Shown in pieces: positions 48,538-58,911 of a stretch of DNA of 64,000 nt (position 1 is the stretch's first letter; every line of letters starts with the position of its first letter). The stretch covers positions 186,001 through 250,000 of the forward strand of contig JAWKTV010000009.1 in NCBI GenBank assembly GCA_041398905.1, read 5' to 3'. The notes beneath the pieces were generated by a model, which was not told the DNA's origin, ran no database searches, and saw only the letters and a program-made list of their open reading frames with translations. Position numbers and translations under genes: made by a program. The stretch comes from JAWKTV01 sp041398905 (GTDB taxonomy: Bacteria > Planctomycetota > Planctomycetia > Planctomycetales > Planctomycetaceae).

Positions 48538-48951
48538 CTACAGGTTGGTGAGTTGCACCAGCCTCTCGATCTCCTCGTGCGGATGCACCGGCCCGACGCC
48601 CGAACCCGGGCAGTCACGACAGGTCCGTTCCCAGTCGTCGGGCGTTGCGATGTTGGATCGCCAGAACGGCCAGGTGCGACACTGCATCGGTCGTACCGGA
48701 TAGACCGTGCAGCCGCGGCTGTGAGGGTCGAAGAATGTGCAGTCCCCGTTCAGATGCTCAGTGAGCGACACCTGCCCGCGGGCGGGCCGGGTGTGCAGCA
48801 GACGAATCTCGCCAACCGGCTTCTCCAGATAGTCGGCGATCGCCCGGACTTCGTCGTCGGTCACCCACACGAAACCGCTTCCACCCGTGCAGCAGTTGCC
48901 GCATCCCGTGCACTGGAAAGGAAGGCCGTCGGCATACCAATGTTGTGACAT
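48538..48951 (-). CDS. YkgJ-family cysteine-cluster protein
   Basis: A 137-residue cytoplasmic protein of the YkgJ (CxxCxxCC) type. It has Cys14-x2-Cys17-x2-Cys20-Cys21 near the N-terminus, then GDCTFFDPHSRGCTVYPVRPMQCRTWPFW. These are the conserved elements thought to bind a metal or Fe-S centre. Related proteins are widely conserved, but their molecular role is unsettled. It stands alone, divergent from csrA. Confidence 0.88.
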   Translation of the reverse strand: MSQHWYADGLPFQCTGCGNCCTGGSGFVWVTDDEVRAIADYLEKPVGEIRLLHTRPARGQVSLTEHLNGDCTFFDPHSRGCTVYPVRPMQCRTWPFWRSNIATPDDWERTCRDCPGSGVGPVHPHEEIERLVQLTNL

Positions 48952-49252
48952 GATGAATCTAGGCGATCAAAACAGTGGATGCGGCCGGGGCCGACCACGA
49001 GTCGTGTCGGTCAGGCTCGGCGGGATGCGGTGAAACTCTGCTGATCCGATGTCAACATCGCACGATTCCTCGCGGCTCGCAAGATCGTCATGGGCGGTCG
49101 ACTCCGGCAGAATCGGCGCGACTGAGGCGACACACCTGAATCCGGCAGAATCGACCGGTAACGCTCCGAGCGGCATCGAGCGCCGTCCCCCGACAGGACG
49201 ATTCTCTTAGCACACTGAGGCTCACTTCAAGTTCACATCGGAGGTACGGCCA
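48952..49252. other. Leader region of csrA
   Basis: The gap between the divergent cysteine-cluster gene and csrA. It holds the csrA ribosome-binding site (CGGAGGT) eight bases before the ATG. No gene, repeat or clear promoter was identified. Confidence 0.4.
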
Positions 49253-49456
49253 ATGCTCGTGCTTAGCCGCAAACAAGACGAAAAGATCATCATCGGAGAT
49301 TCCATCACGCTGATGGTCATCTCGATTCAGGGAGACAAGGTGCGTCTGGGCATCGAAGCTCCGAAGCATGTCTCGATTCATCGCGAAGAAGTCTATGAGG
49401 CGATCCAGCGCGAGCGAGCCGGAGAACCGGGCAAGACCTCCGCACACGCGGGATGA
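49253..49456 (+). CDS. csrA: Carbon storage regulator CsrA
   Basis: A 67-residue RNA-binding regulator that binds GGA motifs in mRNA leaders and controls translation. The N-terminus MLVLSRKQDEKIIIGDSITL and the VRLGIEAPKHVSIHREEVY stretch are diagnostic. A strong GGAGGT site lies eight bases before the ATG. That site itself contains a GGA, as in autoregulated csrA leaders. No flagellar genes such as fliW are adjacent. A perfect inverted repeat follows. Confidence 0.96.
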   Translation: MLVLSRKQDEKIIIGDSITLMVISIQGDKVRLGIEAPKHVSIHREEVYEAIQRERAGEPGKTSAHAG

Positions 49457-49478
49457 TGCGGCAACGGATGATTGCACG

Positions 49479-49529
49479 CGCCGCCATGACCAACGGCCAG
49501 GCAATGCCTGGCCGTTGGTCATGGCGGCG
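49479..49529. terminator. Perfect 25-bp inverted repeat between csrA and a convergent gene
   Basis: The left arm CGCCGCCATGACCAACGGCC continues into CAGGCA, and the right arm is its exact complement, with one base at the centre. It lies 22 bases after the csrA stop and five before the end of the minus-strand methyltransferase, so it can serve both genes. A T-rich stretch (TCGTTTCA) follows on the right. Confidence 0.75.
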
Positions 49530-49534
49530 TCGTT

Positions 49535-50317
49535 TCACACACGCTGCAGCACGTAAACCACGTCTTCGGTTCGACTGGTCACTTCGATCGGCTGATCGAG
49601 TCGATAGTGGAAGTCGTACGTCTCCGCGACGCGGAATCTGCCCGTCCGCGCCAGCAGCTCGCGGAACTGCTCGACCGAATAGGTACGGTAGTTCATCTCG
49701 TCCTCGATCCGGAACTGCTGCGTTGGCGTGTAGATGTCGAACGTCAGTCCGATCCGCTCATTGCGGCCCTTGAAGTCCCGCTCCTTCGTCCACATGTACG
49801 AGTTGATGGACAGGTGGCCCTTGCGGGCGTTCCAGGCCTCCTCCTCGGTGTACGGGCCGCGGGCTGGCGTGTGATGCAGCCCCAGCAGGTAAATTCCGCC
49901 CGGCTTGAGCGCGTCCGCCATGCACCGCAGATGCGCCTCGGCGGTCTCCTCGCTCGGCAGGTGGCGAAAGCTGTTGATCATGTTGAACGCCGCGTGAAAC
50001 GTCTGGCGGACTCGAAAGTCGGCCATGTCCTGCACCCGCACGCTGCGCGGAAAGCCTCCGCGCTCCAGCCGGTCGTTACAGAACTCGACCGCCTTGTCGT
50101 TGAGGTCGTTGCCCGCCACGGCGTATCCCGCCCGCGCCAGTCGAATCAGCAGCCGCCCGGTCCCGCACGCCGGCTCGAACACCCGCTCGACTTCAAACGG
50201 GACATGCTTGCGAAAGCAGCCTTTGAGGAACCGAAACTCCGCCGCGCAGTCTGACCCGAACAGCAGGTCGTAGTACTTGGGATAGTCGTACAGGTTGGCT
50301 TTGATGATGTCTGTCAT
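49535..50317 (-). CDS. Class I SAM-dependent methyltransferase
   Basis: A 260-residue methyltransferase. Motif I is VFEPACGTGRLLIRLARAGY, followed by the acidic AGNDLN, then the motif-II-like FHAAFNMINSFRHLP and the motif III LKPGGIYLLGLHH. The C-terminal part (YRTYSVEQFRELLARTGRFRVAETYDF) is typical of the Methyltransf_25/11 group. The start MTDIIKANLYD at 50317 is chosen over 50362. The substrate cannot be inferred. Its 3' end faces csrA across the inverted repeat. Confidence 0.85.
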   Translation of the reverse strand: MTDIIKANLYDYPKYYDLLFGSDCAAEFRFLKGCFRKHVPFEVERVFEPACGTGRLLIRLARAGYAVAGNDLNDKAVEFCNDRLERGGFPRSVRVQDMADFRVRQTFHAAFNMINSFRHLPSEETAEAHLRCMADALKPGGIYLLGLHHTPARGPYTEEEAWNARKGHLSINSYMWTKERDFKGRNERIGLTFDIYTPTQQFRIEDEMNYRTYSVEQFRELLARTGRFRVAETYDFHYRLDQPIEVTSRTEDVVYVLQRV

Positions 50318-50483
50318 CGGCGGGACGTGAACTGCGGTAGGTTGAAGGATGAGCGGCGTCACCCACGTTGGGGTGCGGGAAAACGCGAATCGCTCCCGGT
50401 CTGCCGATGCCGCGTCAATCGTTGTCGATCGACGGCGGATCGCAGAGGGGAGCGAGTGTCGCAGGTCAGTATGTCAGCGTCGA

Positions 50484-51461
<978 letters not shown>

Positions 51462-51569
51462 CGCGTATTACTCTCGCCTGATTTCGCTGAGTCTGAAAAC
51501 TGTCAGCGATTGAGGCCAGCGGACTGGCACATCGCTGTTGGACTACGAGTCCTCCAATTGTCGAGAACA

Positions 51570-52452
51570 CTAGCAGAGAGTTCGGTTGCGTCTGTCACGC
51601 GACCGTCGCGACACTGTCAAAGTTCTGTAAAAGGTGTAAGTGTCTTTGGCGCAGGGGCTTGCGGAGAATCTGCGTTTCCGCTTCCGGGAATCCAGCGACC
51701 GCCGCAGCTCACTCGGGGAACCTGCGGCTTGCGGACTGGCCACGAAGCGGTACCCGGTCCCCCGTACCGACACCAGATGCACCGGAGTCGCAGGGTCTTG
51801 CTCGATGTACTTGCGCAGCCGCAGCACAAAGTTGTCGATCGAACGAGTGGTGATGTCGGCGTCCTGCTCCCACACGTCCTTGAGGATCTGCTGACGTGAC
51901 AGCACCGCGCCTGCGTGCTGGACGAAGTACCGCAGGAGCTGCGCTTCCATCGTCGTCAGTTGCACGGACTCCCCGCCGCGGGTCAGTTGGTACGTGCGGA
52001 AGTCGACTTCGGCATCGCCAATCGTCACCCGCTGCGGGCCACTCGAAGCCACGACCGTCATGTCGCGCAGCCGGCGATCACGATCCAGGAGGTTTCGCAC
52101 TCGGCTCAACAGTTCGGGGAGCGCGAACGGCTTCGTCATGTACTGATCGGTGCCGCAGTCGAAGGCGTGGGCCTTGTCTTCCCGACAGCGTCCTCGCGCT
52201 CAGCACCAGAATCGGAAGTTGCGGCTCCAACTCCCGAATCGCCCGGCGAGATCTCAAGCCGCTCATGCCGGGCAGCATCAGGTCCAGCACCACGCAGTCG
52301 GTCTTTCCGGGGTGCTCGCTGATGTGCCGCAGAACCGCTGGTCCATCGCCGAAAAGCTTGACGTCGTACCCTTCCAGTTCGAAGTTGAACTGCAGCCCTT
52401 TGGCGATCGCCTCTTCGTCTTCCACAACAGTGATGAGCGGTCTGGACGACAT
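51570..52452 (-). CDS. OmpR/PhoB-family response regulator (frameshifted)
   Basis: A two-domain regulator of about 290 residues. The receiver starts MSSRPLITVVEDEEAIAKGL, with the phosphoacceptor Asp57 in VVLDLMLPGMSG. The signalling Thr/Ser and Lys come from TKPF in the second frame. The frame shifts near 52170, where EDKAHAFDCGTDQYMTKPF joins the parts. The C-terminal winged helix has VQLTTMEAQLLRYFVQHAGAVLSRQQILKDVW, RSIDNFVLRLRKYIEQD and VRGTGYRFVA, typical of OmpR/PhoB. The last 50 residues are basic and may belong to another frame. No histidine kinase is adjacent. Divergent from the next gene cluster. Confidence 0.86.
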
Positions 52453-53085
52453 GACGACTGCTGATTGCGGCGAAGAACTCTGCCCTGATAATACCGCCTC
52501 CACGATGCGACGTAAATTCGCAAGGCGGGCAAACTCTGCTGCGGGTAAAGTCGACTCATGGTGGGGCTGCGGGCTCGCCATTCGCGTTGGCGAGCCGGTG
52601 GCCGTGAGGCCCCGGACCGTCGAGCGCGGTGCCGTAGGCCGGATCATGTCGCGAACTGACGGTATCCCTGCCAATCAGCGACGGCACACGAGCAATCACT
52701 CTCCGACAATGCCGCTTCCTCAATCTCACCAGGAGCGCGGATTTGCGAGAGGCTGTTGGGCATTCGACCCAGGTGCCGGTATCATCGGCGTCAGGGTGAA
52801 GCTCTCTGCCGCAGCCGAGCAGGTTCCGACAGCGGGGAGGCAACGGGGCCGCCCTCCGCCTGCAGGGCCTGTTCTTCCCGCTTGGAGCGGTGTTCGAGAC
52901 TGGACCCCGGCGATCCCACGTTGCGAGCGTCAAACGGATCAGCAGCCCTTTGCACAATCGCGGCGTGCGGCGAGACTCCCAGCAGGGTCGCGGATCGCTC
53001 CCTGCTGTCGCGATCGAAATCTGGCGTCCCAATCTACGTCGCAGTGGCCGTCGGGCGAAGCTGGCACATGTCCGGAGAGAGGAAG
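52453..53085. other. Divergent 633-base intergenic region
   Basis: Between the response regulator (minus) and the cytochrome-type gene (plus). Open frames on both strands lack recognisable family features. No hairpin or repeat stood out. It is long enough to hold regulatory sites for both. Confidence 0.4.
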
Positions 53086-55500
53086 ATGGTCACACGTCAC
53101 GCTTGTCCGGCTCCGCATGGCTCACGCATCCCTGAGGATCGCCCATCCAGGCCGCTGCTCGCGACAGCTTTCTCGCGAGCCGCACGTCTCGTTGTCGGGG
53201 CAATCTCACTGCTGGTTGCCGTGTGCATGCTGCCGATGCGGGTCGCGGGACAGACTCCGTGTCTGACGGCAGGCAACGCGCAGCTGGAACGTTTCTTCGC
53301 GGACGAAGTCTGGCCGAAGGTGGGTGCGACGGAGTGTCAGAAGTGCCACAAGCAGGCTGGTGATGCGGGCGACACCCGGCTGGTGCTGCAAGATCCGCAC
53401 CGGCTTCCGGAGTCCGACCGCGCCGCAGCGATGCGACGCAATCGCGACGCCTTCATCCGCGTCGCCCTGCAAAAAACGAACAACGGGCCGCTGCTGCTCG
53501 TCAAGGTGCGGGGCGGTCTCGACCACGGCGGCGACGCGGTCTTTGCCGAAGGCTCGACGGGCTACCGCATTCTGGAAGACTTTGTGCGGCAGGCGACGTC
53601 TCCAGGTGTCGCTGTCCCTGGACCGTCACTGACCGACTCGAACGCTCCGCCGTTCTTCGAGGGGGTCGCAATGCTCGACAACAGGCGGCTGCTGCGTCGC
53701 GCGACGCTGTCGCTCGCCGGTCGCTTGCCGACGGAGTCGGAACTGGCGGCGGTCGCTCACGGTGGTCTGGACGCGGTGCCGCGCGTTCTCGATGACGTTA
53801 TGCGGGAAGATGCGTTCTACGATCGACTGCGCGAAGGCTTCAACGACATCTTCCTGACGCTGGGCATCGACGGAAATGCCGACTCGACCGTGCTGTCGTA
53901 CGAACATTTCGAGAAGACGCGGCTGTGGTACCAGCACCACGACTTCAGCCACATCGCCGACGAGAAAGAGAGACAGCAGGCCAAGTACAAGTTGGCCAAC
54001 GACTACCGCTCCGCCCTGCTGGGTGAGCCGATGCGAGTTGATCGAGCACATTGTCCGTAATGACCGGCCGTTTACCGAAATCGTCACGGCAGACTACATC
54101 ATGGTGTCGCCGTACACGGGCGCGGTTACGGCATCTTTGATGAGGTGCGGGACCAGTTCACGAACCCGGACGACCCGTTTGAGTACATCCCGGTCACACT
54201 CGAAGCCGCTGGTCGGTCGGAACAAGTCGGAGAATCAGGAGTCCTCGACCGGCCGCTATCCCCACGCGGGCCTACTCAGCACCTTTCAGTACCTGAGTCG
54301 TTATCCCACCACGGAGACAAACCGGAATCGCCTGCGGGCGCGGATGTTCTATCAGCACTTTCTCGGTGTGGACGTCTCGAGCTGGCGGCGCGTATCGGAC
54401 GCGGCGGAGGTGACCGCTCGCTTCGAGATCCCCCACGATGCAGGCGTCCGAGTGCGCGTGTGTCACACGACCGTCGATCCGGTTGCGGGGCTGTTTCAGG
54501 ATTACTGGCGGTTCGATCCGAACTTCGCCATCTATGGCCAGCGGAAGGAAGGCTGGTTCACGGACATGTTCACCGCCGGCTTCGAGGGCGAGGAACTGCC
54601 AGCCGACGAGCCGCGGCGGGCTCTGCAATGGTTGGGAGAACGAACGGCGAAAGACCCTCGCTTCGCCGTGGCGATGACCGAGCACGCCTACTACCTGCTG
54701 ACCGGCCGACGACCACTGTTGCCGCCAAAGGACCTCGACGATCCGCTGTACGACGCGCGTCGCCGCGCCTACCAGGAACAACGACGAGAAGTCAAGCCAT
54801 AGCAGCGCAATTCGCGGAATCAGGGTTCAACTTCAAGCAGGTGGTCAAGAGCTGGGTCCTGTCCGACTTCTACCGCGCCGGATGGTCTGGCGACGGCGAT
54901 CGATCACCGGCGCGACTGGCGAACTGGACGATCTCGGCGTAGTGCGCATGCTTTCGCCGGAGCAGGCTCGAGCGGAAGATCGCCGCGGTCGTCGGCTCAC
55001 CGTGGGGTCGCCTCACTGAGCAGACGGCAATGCTCTACGGCGGGATCGATTCCAGAGAAGTGACCGAACGGGCCGTTGATCCGAGCGGCGCCATGGGCTC
55101 GATTCAACGAACGCTGTCGAATGACGTCGCCTGCCGTCACGTCGCGCTCGACTTCAGCCGTGATCCCGACAAGCGGATTCTGTTCCCCGGCGTCGAGCCG
55201 GACGTCCTTCCCGGTGCGTCACCCGAAGCGGACCTCCGGATCCGCCGTGCGATCGTACATCTGCATCAGCGGCTGCTGGGCCGCGATGACGATGTCGATT
55301 CGCCGGAGGTCGACCGTACGTTCGCACTCTTCGCGGACATCGTCGCCGACGCCCGCGATCGCGCCCCGTTTGATCCGCAGGAGGTCTGGAGTTGTCGCCA
55401 GGGACTGGAGCGGCCGATCGCCGACCCACACTACACCGTGCGTGCCTGGCGCGCCGTGGTCACCTACCTGCTTCGTCGACACGAGTTTCTCTACGAATAG
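53086..55500 (+). CDS. Exported DUF1549/DUF1588-like cytochrome-type protein (multiply frameshifted)
   Basis: A chain of overlapping frames forms one exported protein of about 800 residues. A signal segment (LVVGAISLLVAVCMLPMRVAG) is followed by a heme motif CQKCH. Then comes LRRATLSLAGRLPTESEL, typical of DUF1549-type proteins, and after several shifts ECAVCHTTVDPVAGLFQDYW, the DUF1588-type second CxxCH. ILFPGVEPDV and YLLRRHEFLYE form the C-terminus. Shifts occur near 54040, 54120, 54400, 54790 and 54950. It is followed by a DUF1501 gene, the usual partner in planctomycetes. The start at 53086 has an AGAGGA site. Function in this group is not established; electron transfer coupled to extracellular degradation is a common guess. 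Confidence 0.8.
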
Positions 55501-55511
55501 GGATCTGCAGC

Positions 55512-56788
55512 ATGCGACGCGACTTCCTCAAGTGGTGCGCCCTCGCCGGACTGGGACTGGCGACTCCCATTCCATTCCAGCGAGCAGCGCTCGCCGAATC
55601 ACAGGAGGATCTGCCGCCCTACGAGGGGCCGTACTACATTGTGTTCAACGCTTCGGGCGGCTGGGACACGACGTACCTGATGGACCCGAAAGGTGTTGGC
55701 GGGATCAACCGGCTGTACGAGGCTGGCGACATCCTTACCCATGGCGCGCACACGTTCGCTCCGACCGCCAGCCACAAGGAGGGCGGACTCAGCAACGAAG
55801 ACTTCTACGCCGAGTTCGGTGACGAGTTGCTGGTGCTGAATGGTCTGGACTACTCGGTCAACAACCACTCGCCCTGTTCGCGATACATGGCGACGGGCAA
55901 ACTCGACAGTCTCGCGTATCCCACGTTCGCAGCGCTGGTTGCGGCCTGCCAGGGGCCGGCGTGCCCGCTGTCGTTCCTCACGTTCGGCAACTACTCGGCG
56001 ACGGGCAATCTTGTGGCCATGTCGCGAGTCCCCTATCTGCCGTCGCTGCGACGCATCGCCACGCGCCGACGCGATCGATGGCAACGAGCGGTCCCCTACC
56101 ACGACGACTGCTCGATCGTATCGAACGGGCACTCGCGGAGCAGCATGCCGACCGTCGCTCCGGCCCTTTTGCCTCGTCAGCAAAGGGCGAAACGGCTCTA
56201 TGCGGCACAGGTCAATTCCAGGTCGCTATCCCGCGTCACGCCGTACATTCCCAGGGAGATCCCCAAGCAACGTCTCGCACAACAGTCCGAGATCGCTTTG
56301 GCCGCATTCAAGGCCGGCGTCTGCGTGTCGGCGAACCTGTCGATCGGACAGTTCGACAGCCATGCCAACAACGACAAGGATCAGATGAAGCTGATCCCCG
56401 AGTTCCTGGAAGGCATCGCCTACGTGCTACATCGCGCAGAAGAGCTGCAGATCCGCGATCAACCTGGTGGTGATCGCGCAGCGAAATGGGCCGCACGCCA
56501 ACGTACAACAACGGCAATGGCAAGGACCACTGGTCGATCGGTTCCCTTCATGCTGCTCGGCCCCGGCATCCAGGGCAATCGTGTCATCGGTGCACCGACG
56601 AAGGCCAGTTCGCCGTGCCGCTCAATCCCCAAACACTCGCGCGTGACACCGACGCCGGGATCCGGTTTCGTCCCGAGCACGTTCACGAAGCCCTGCGGCA
56701 GTTCGCTCAGATCGCCGAGCATCCGCATTGCCGTCAGTTTCCGCTTGGCGTCAAACCCGAGGAGCAGTTGCAGGGTCTGTGGGGTTGA
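55512..56788 (+). CDS. TAT-exported DUF1501-family protein (frameshifted)
   Basis: A protein of about 425 residues of the DUF1501 family, which has an alkaline-phosphatase-like fold. The twin-arginine start MRRDFLKWCALAGLGLATPI is typical. Features include GGWDTTYLMDPKG, NHSPCSRYMATGKLD, FDSHANNDK and the EMGRTPTYNNGNGKDHW region, which lies in another frame. The frame shifts near 56045 and 56455. The ending PLGVKPEEQLQGLWG is at 56788. It starts 11 bases after the preceding cytochrome-type gene and forms an operon with it. These proteins are secreted and of uncertain function. Confidence 0.85.
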
Positions 56789-56949
56789 ACGACCGAACAA
56801 CAGGCGTCGTGCTGTGCGGCGTGGGGCTCAAGCTTGTGGACGAGACGCCGTTCGCGTTCGTCGTCCGGTGCTTGCGTCAGCTCACTAGGCCACGCGGCGG
56901 CGATCATGCGGGGCGCACGCCGAATGATCGCACCGCGACCGGTGCGGTA

Positions 56950-57858
56950 TCACTCCGCACCTGGCGTTTCACCGTCGGCCGACGGCGCCGCCGACGGGTC
57001 CAGAGGATCAACGGCGTCGGCATTGTTCGCCGCGATGGGAAGAGGTACCAGTGCCTTCTTCGCCCACGCCAGCAGCACCCGACGAAACAGCGGCGCATTC
57101 TCGTCTGTCACCTCGGCACCCCGATCAACCGGCTGCAGTCGCACCAGCCGCTCCGTCTCCATGAGTGCAATCAGTAACTCCGGGTTCTGCGCCTGCTCGG
57201 CGAATTGCCCCAGCATGATCAGCGTGGCATCGGTCACCTGCGGCGCGTCTTCGTCGAGCTGACGGGCATACGGCAGCACCGCGCCAATCCGGCTTTCAAG
57301 CACGCCGATCCGCTGCGTCGTATCCAGCCCGAAGGTGTTCGGATCATCGCCCCTCGCCGCCCGGCCGACGTAGCTCTCGTCCCGCGCCAGTTCATCGAGC
57401 AGGCGCTCGTTACTGTCAAAGGTGGAATACCCATTGACCGAATGCTCACGTGCGAGCTTGATCGCCGCCAGCCGATCGAGCTTGTTTCGCCGCCCCCACA
57501 AGTCGAGCAGGCTGGCGTGGATCAGGACGAAATCGCCTTCGCGAGGATGAAACGGCCCTTCAATCCGCGCCAGCGAGTGCCCCGGCTCCGTCTTGGTGAC
57601 GAACAGCCCGCAGATCGGAATGACGGCGTCATTAACCGACCTCACCGCCAGCAGCTGATCCCCGGTTTTGAGACCATGCCCATAGCCCAAATTGAGTCGT
57701 GCCGAATGGCCGGTCACCCGATCGATCGTGCCGAAGACCACGTGGGCACGGGTCAGCGAGGTGCCGCGGAGAAAGACGTCGTCCTGTGCCGCCGCCGGCT
57801 GCAGGCTCGCCATCAGAAAGAGCGCGGAAAAGCCGAACATCAACGCCAGAGATCGCAT
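56950..57858 (-). CDS. Exported hypothetical protein
   Basis: A 302-residue protein of unknown function. The start MRSLALMFGFSALFLMASLQPAAAQ is a clear signal peptide, and the ATG has a GGGAG site. The first 100 residues look beta-rich (FGTIDRVTGHSARLNLGYGHGLKTGDQLLAVR). This resembles the small barrel regions of flagellar or type-III-like assembly proteins, but not closely enough to name. The rest is helical with an acidic, Ala/Pro-rich tail. It converges with the DUF1501 gene. Confidence 0.75.
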   Translation of the reverse strand: MRSLALMFGFSALFLMASLQPAAAQDDVFLRGTSLTRAHVVFGTIDRVTGHSARLNLGYGHGLKTGDQLLAVRSVNDAVIPICGLFVTKTEPGHSLARIEGPFHPREGDFVLIHASLLDLWGRRNKLDRLAAIKLAREHSVNGYSTFDSNERLLDELARDESYVGRAARGDDPNTFGLDTTQRIGVLESRIGAVLPYARQLDEDAPQVTDATLIMLGQFAEQAQNPELLIALMETERLVRLQPVDRGAEVTDENAPLFRRVLLAWAKKALVPLPIAANNADAVDPLDPSAAPSADGETPGAE

Positions 57859-58154
57859 CGAATCTCCCGAGTGCAGTCGCCAGTGGATACAGGATAGCTG
57901 CCATCGGATCTCAGCAGCGGGCCTGCCGCAAGAACCGACGACCCTCCAGTGAACCACCTACCCGGTAATCTGGCAAGCAAAATCCCTGCCGGGGAGGCGG
58001 AAGACCTTCCTGCTTCGACGATCGTAGCAACCGGGGAATTGGGCGCATCGCGGCAAGGCCTGCGGCTGGCAACGTCCCTGACGCGCAGCAGCGAACCGCA
58101 TCCTTTTCCCCGTCAAAGCGCAGCAGTCCGCGCAACCATTTGGCTGCAGAGACG

Positions 58155-58398
58155 TTACTTCTTGCCGCCCTTGCCGCCCTTGGCACCCTTCGCCGGCGTG
58201 GCTTCCTCTTCTTCCTTCTTCTTCTTCTTCTTGCCGATGCTGATCTTCGCGACCCTCGTCTTCGGCAGACCGAGCGGCGAAGCACCGTCCTTCCAGCGAT
58301 CCTCGTCCTTCATCTTCTCGTGCGGCTCGTCGCGGCTGAGCACATTACGTGAGCGACTAAGGGCGATTCTTGCGGCTGAGGCTCTTATCAATGGTCAT
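58155..58398 (-). CDS. Small basic protein, TIGR04137-like (frameshifted)
   Basis: A protein of about 80 residues. The ATG at 58398 starts MTIDKSLSRKNR. A one-base excess near 58360 then gives a stop, and the other frame continues LSRSRNVLSRDE, DEDRWKDGASPLGLPKTRVAKISI and a Lys/Glu tail ending KGAKGGKGGKK. The pattern (MTIDKSL, SRNVL-R, DRW, GLPK-RV) matches my recollection of TIGR04137, a small basic protein family of planctomycetes. Function is unknown. It marks the lineage. Confidence 0.72.
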
Positions 58399-58911
58399 GG
58401 CCGGTAGTCCAAAGTCTCTGGCGGGGAACAAGTTACGCAGCTTGCGGAGATTCGTCAGCTCCCCGTTTGGCAGTGCTCGACGGCATGTCGAGCCGCACAA
58501 AATACCAGCCTCGCCACCGACTCTCAAGGGATCGTTCCACGATTAACGGCGTAGAACCGGGTCTTTCGCCCTGGCGCGACAGATGTCGTCACAGCCTCAC
58601 CGGTCCGGCGACGCTCTCGCGCCTGCCGATGACCTCGCCAGCTTCCCAAGCCGCCCGGCTCTTCGATCCTCTCCGCCGCCCCGCCGCCCCGCCGCAATGC
58701 AATCGCCGCTGCGCTGGAGTATTCAAGGGCTGAAACGCTGGCATCGAGTCTGATACAGCGTTTCAGCCTTGTAATGCCCAGGTACCACGAGAGCCGGTCC
58801 AAGCAGGAAATTCGGAGCAAACTACCCATTTGACAGTTCTTTTCGGTCCTGCACGACCGATACAATCGCTACCGTCCCTAAAACTGACGTGTTCGATTCC
58901 ATCGTACCCGC
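58399..58911. other. Intergenic region before signal peptidase
   Basis: It holds a 13-bp inverted repeat at 58728-58768 and a C-rich, low-complexity stretch near 58660-58700. No gene recognised. Confidence 0.4.
58728..58768. repeat. 13-bp inverted repeat upstream of lepB
   Basis: GGCTGAAACGCTG and its exact complement flank a 15-base spacer. Beyond them, CAAG and CTTG extend the pairing with one bulge. It lies 144 bases before the signal peptidase ATG. It could be a REP-like element or a structured leader. Confidence 0.5.

Noticed and set aside
48205..48948. Plus-strand gene of 247 residues near a promoter-like TTGCTC/TAAAAT pair
   Set aside because: It is antisense to the cysteine-cluster gene, whose conserved Cys pattern is clear; the promoter match is weak at -35.
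52556..53032. Minus-strand 158-residue open frame in the long divergent gap
   Set aside because: Low-complexity, Arg/Pro-rich, without ribosome-binding site or known motif.
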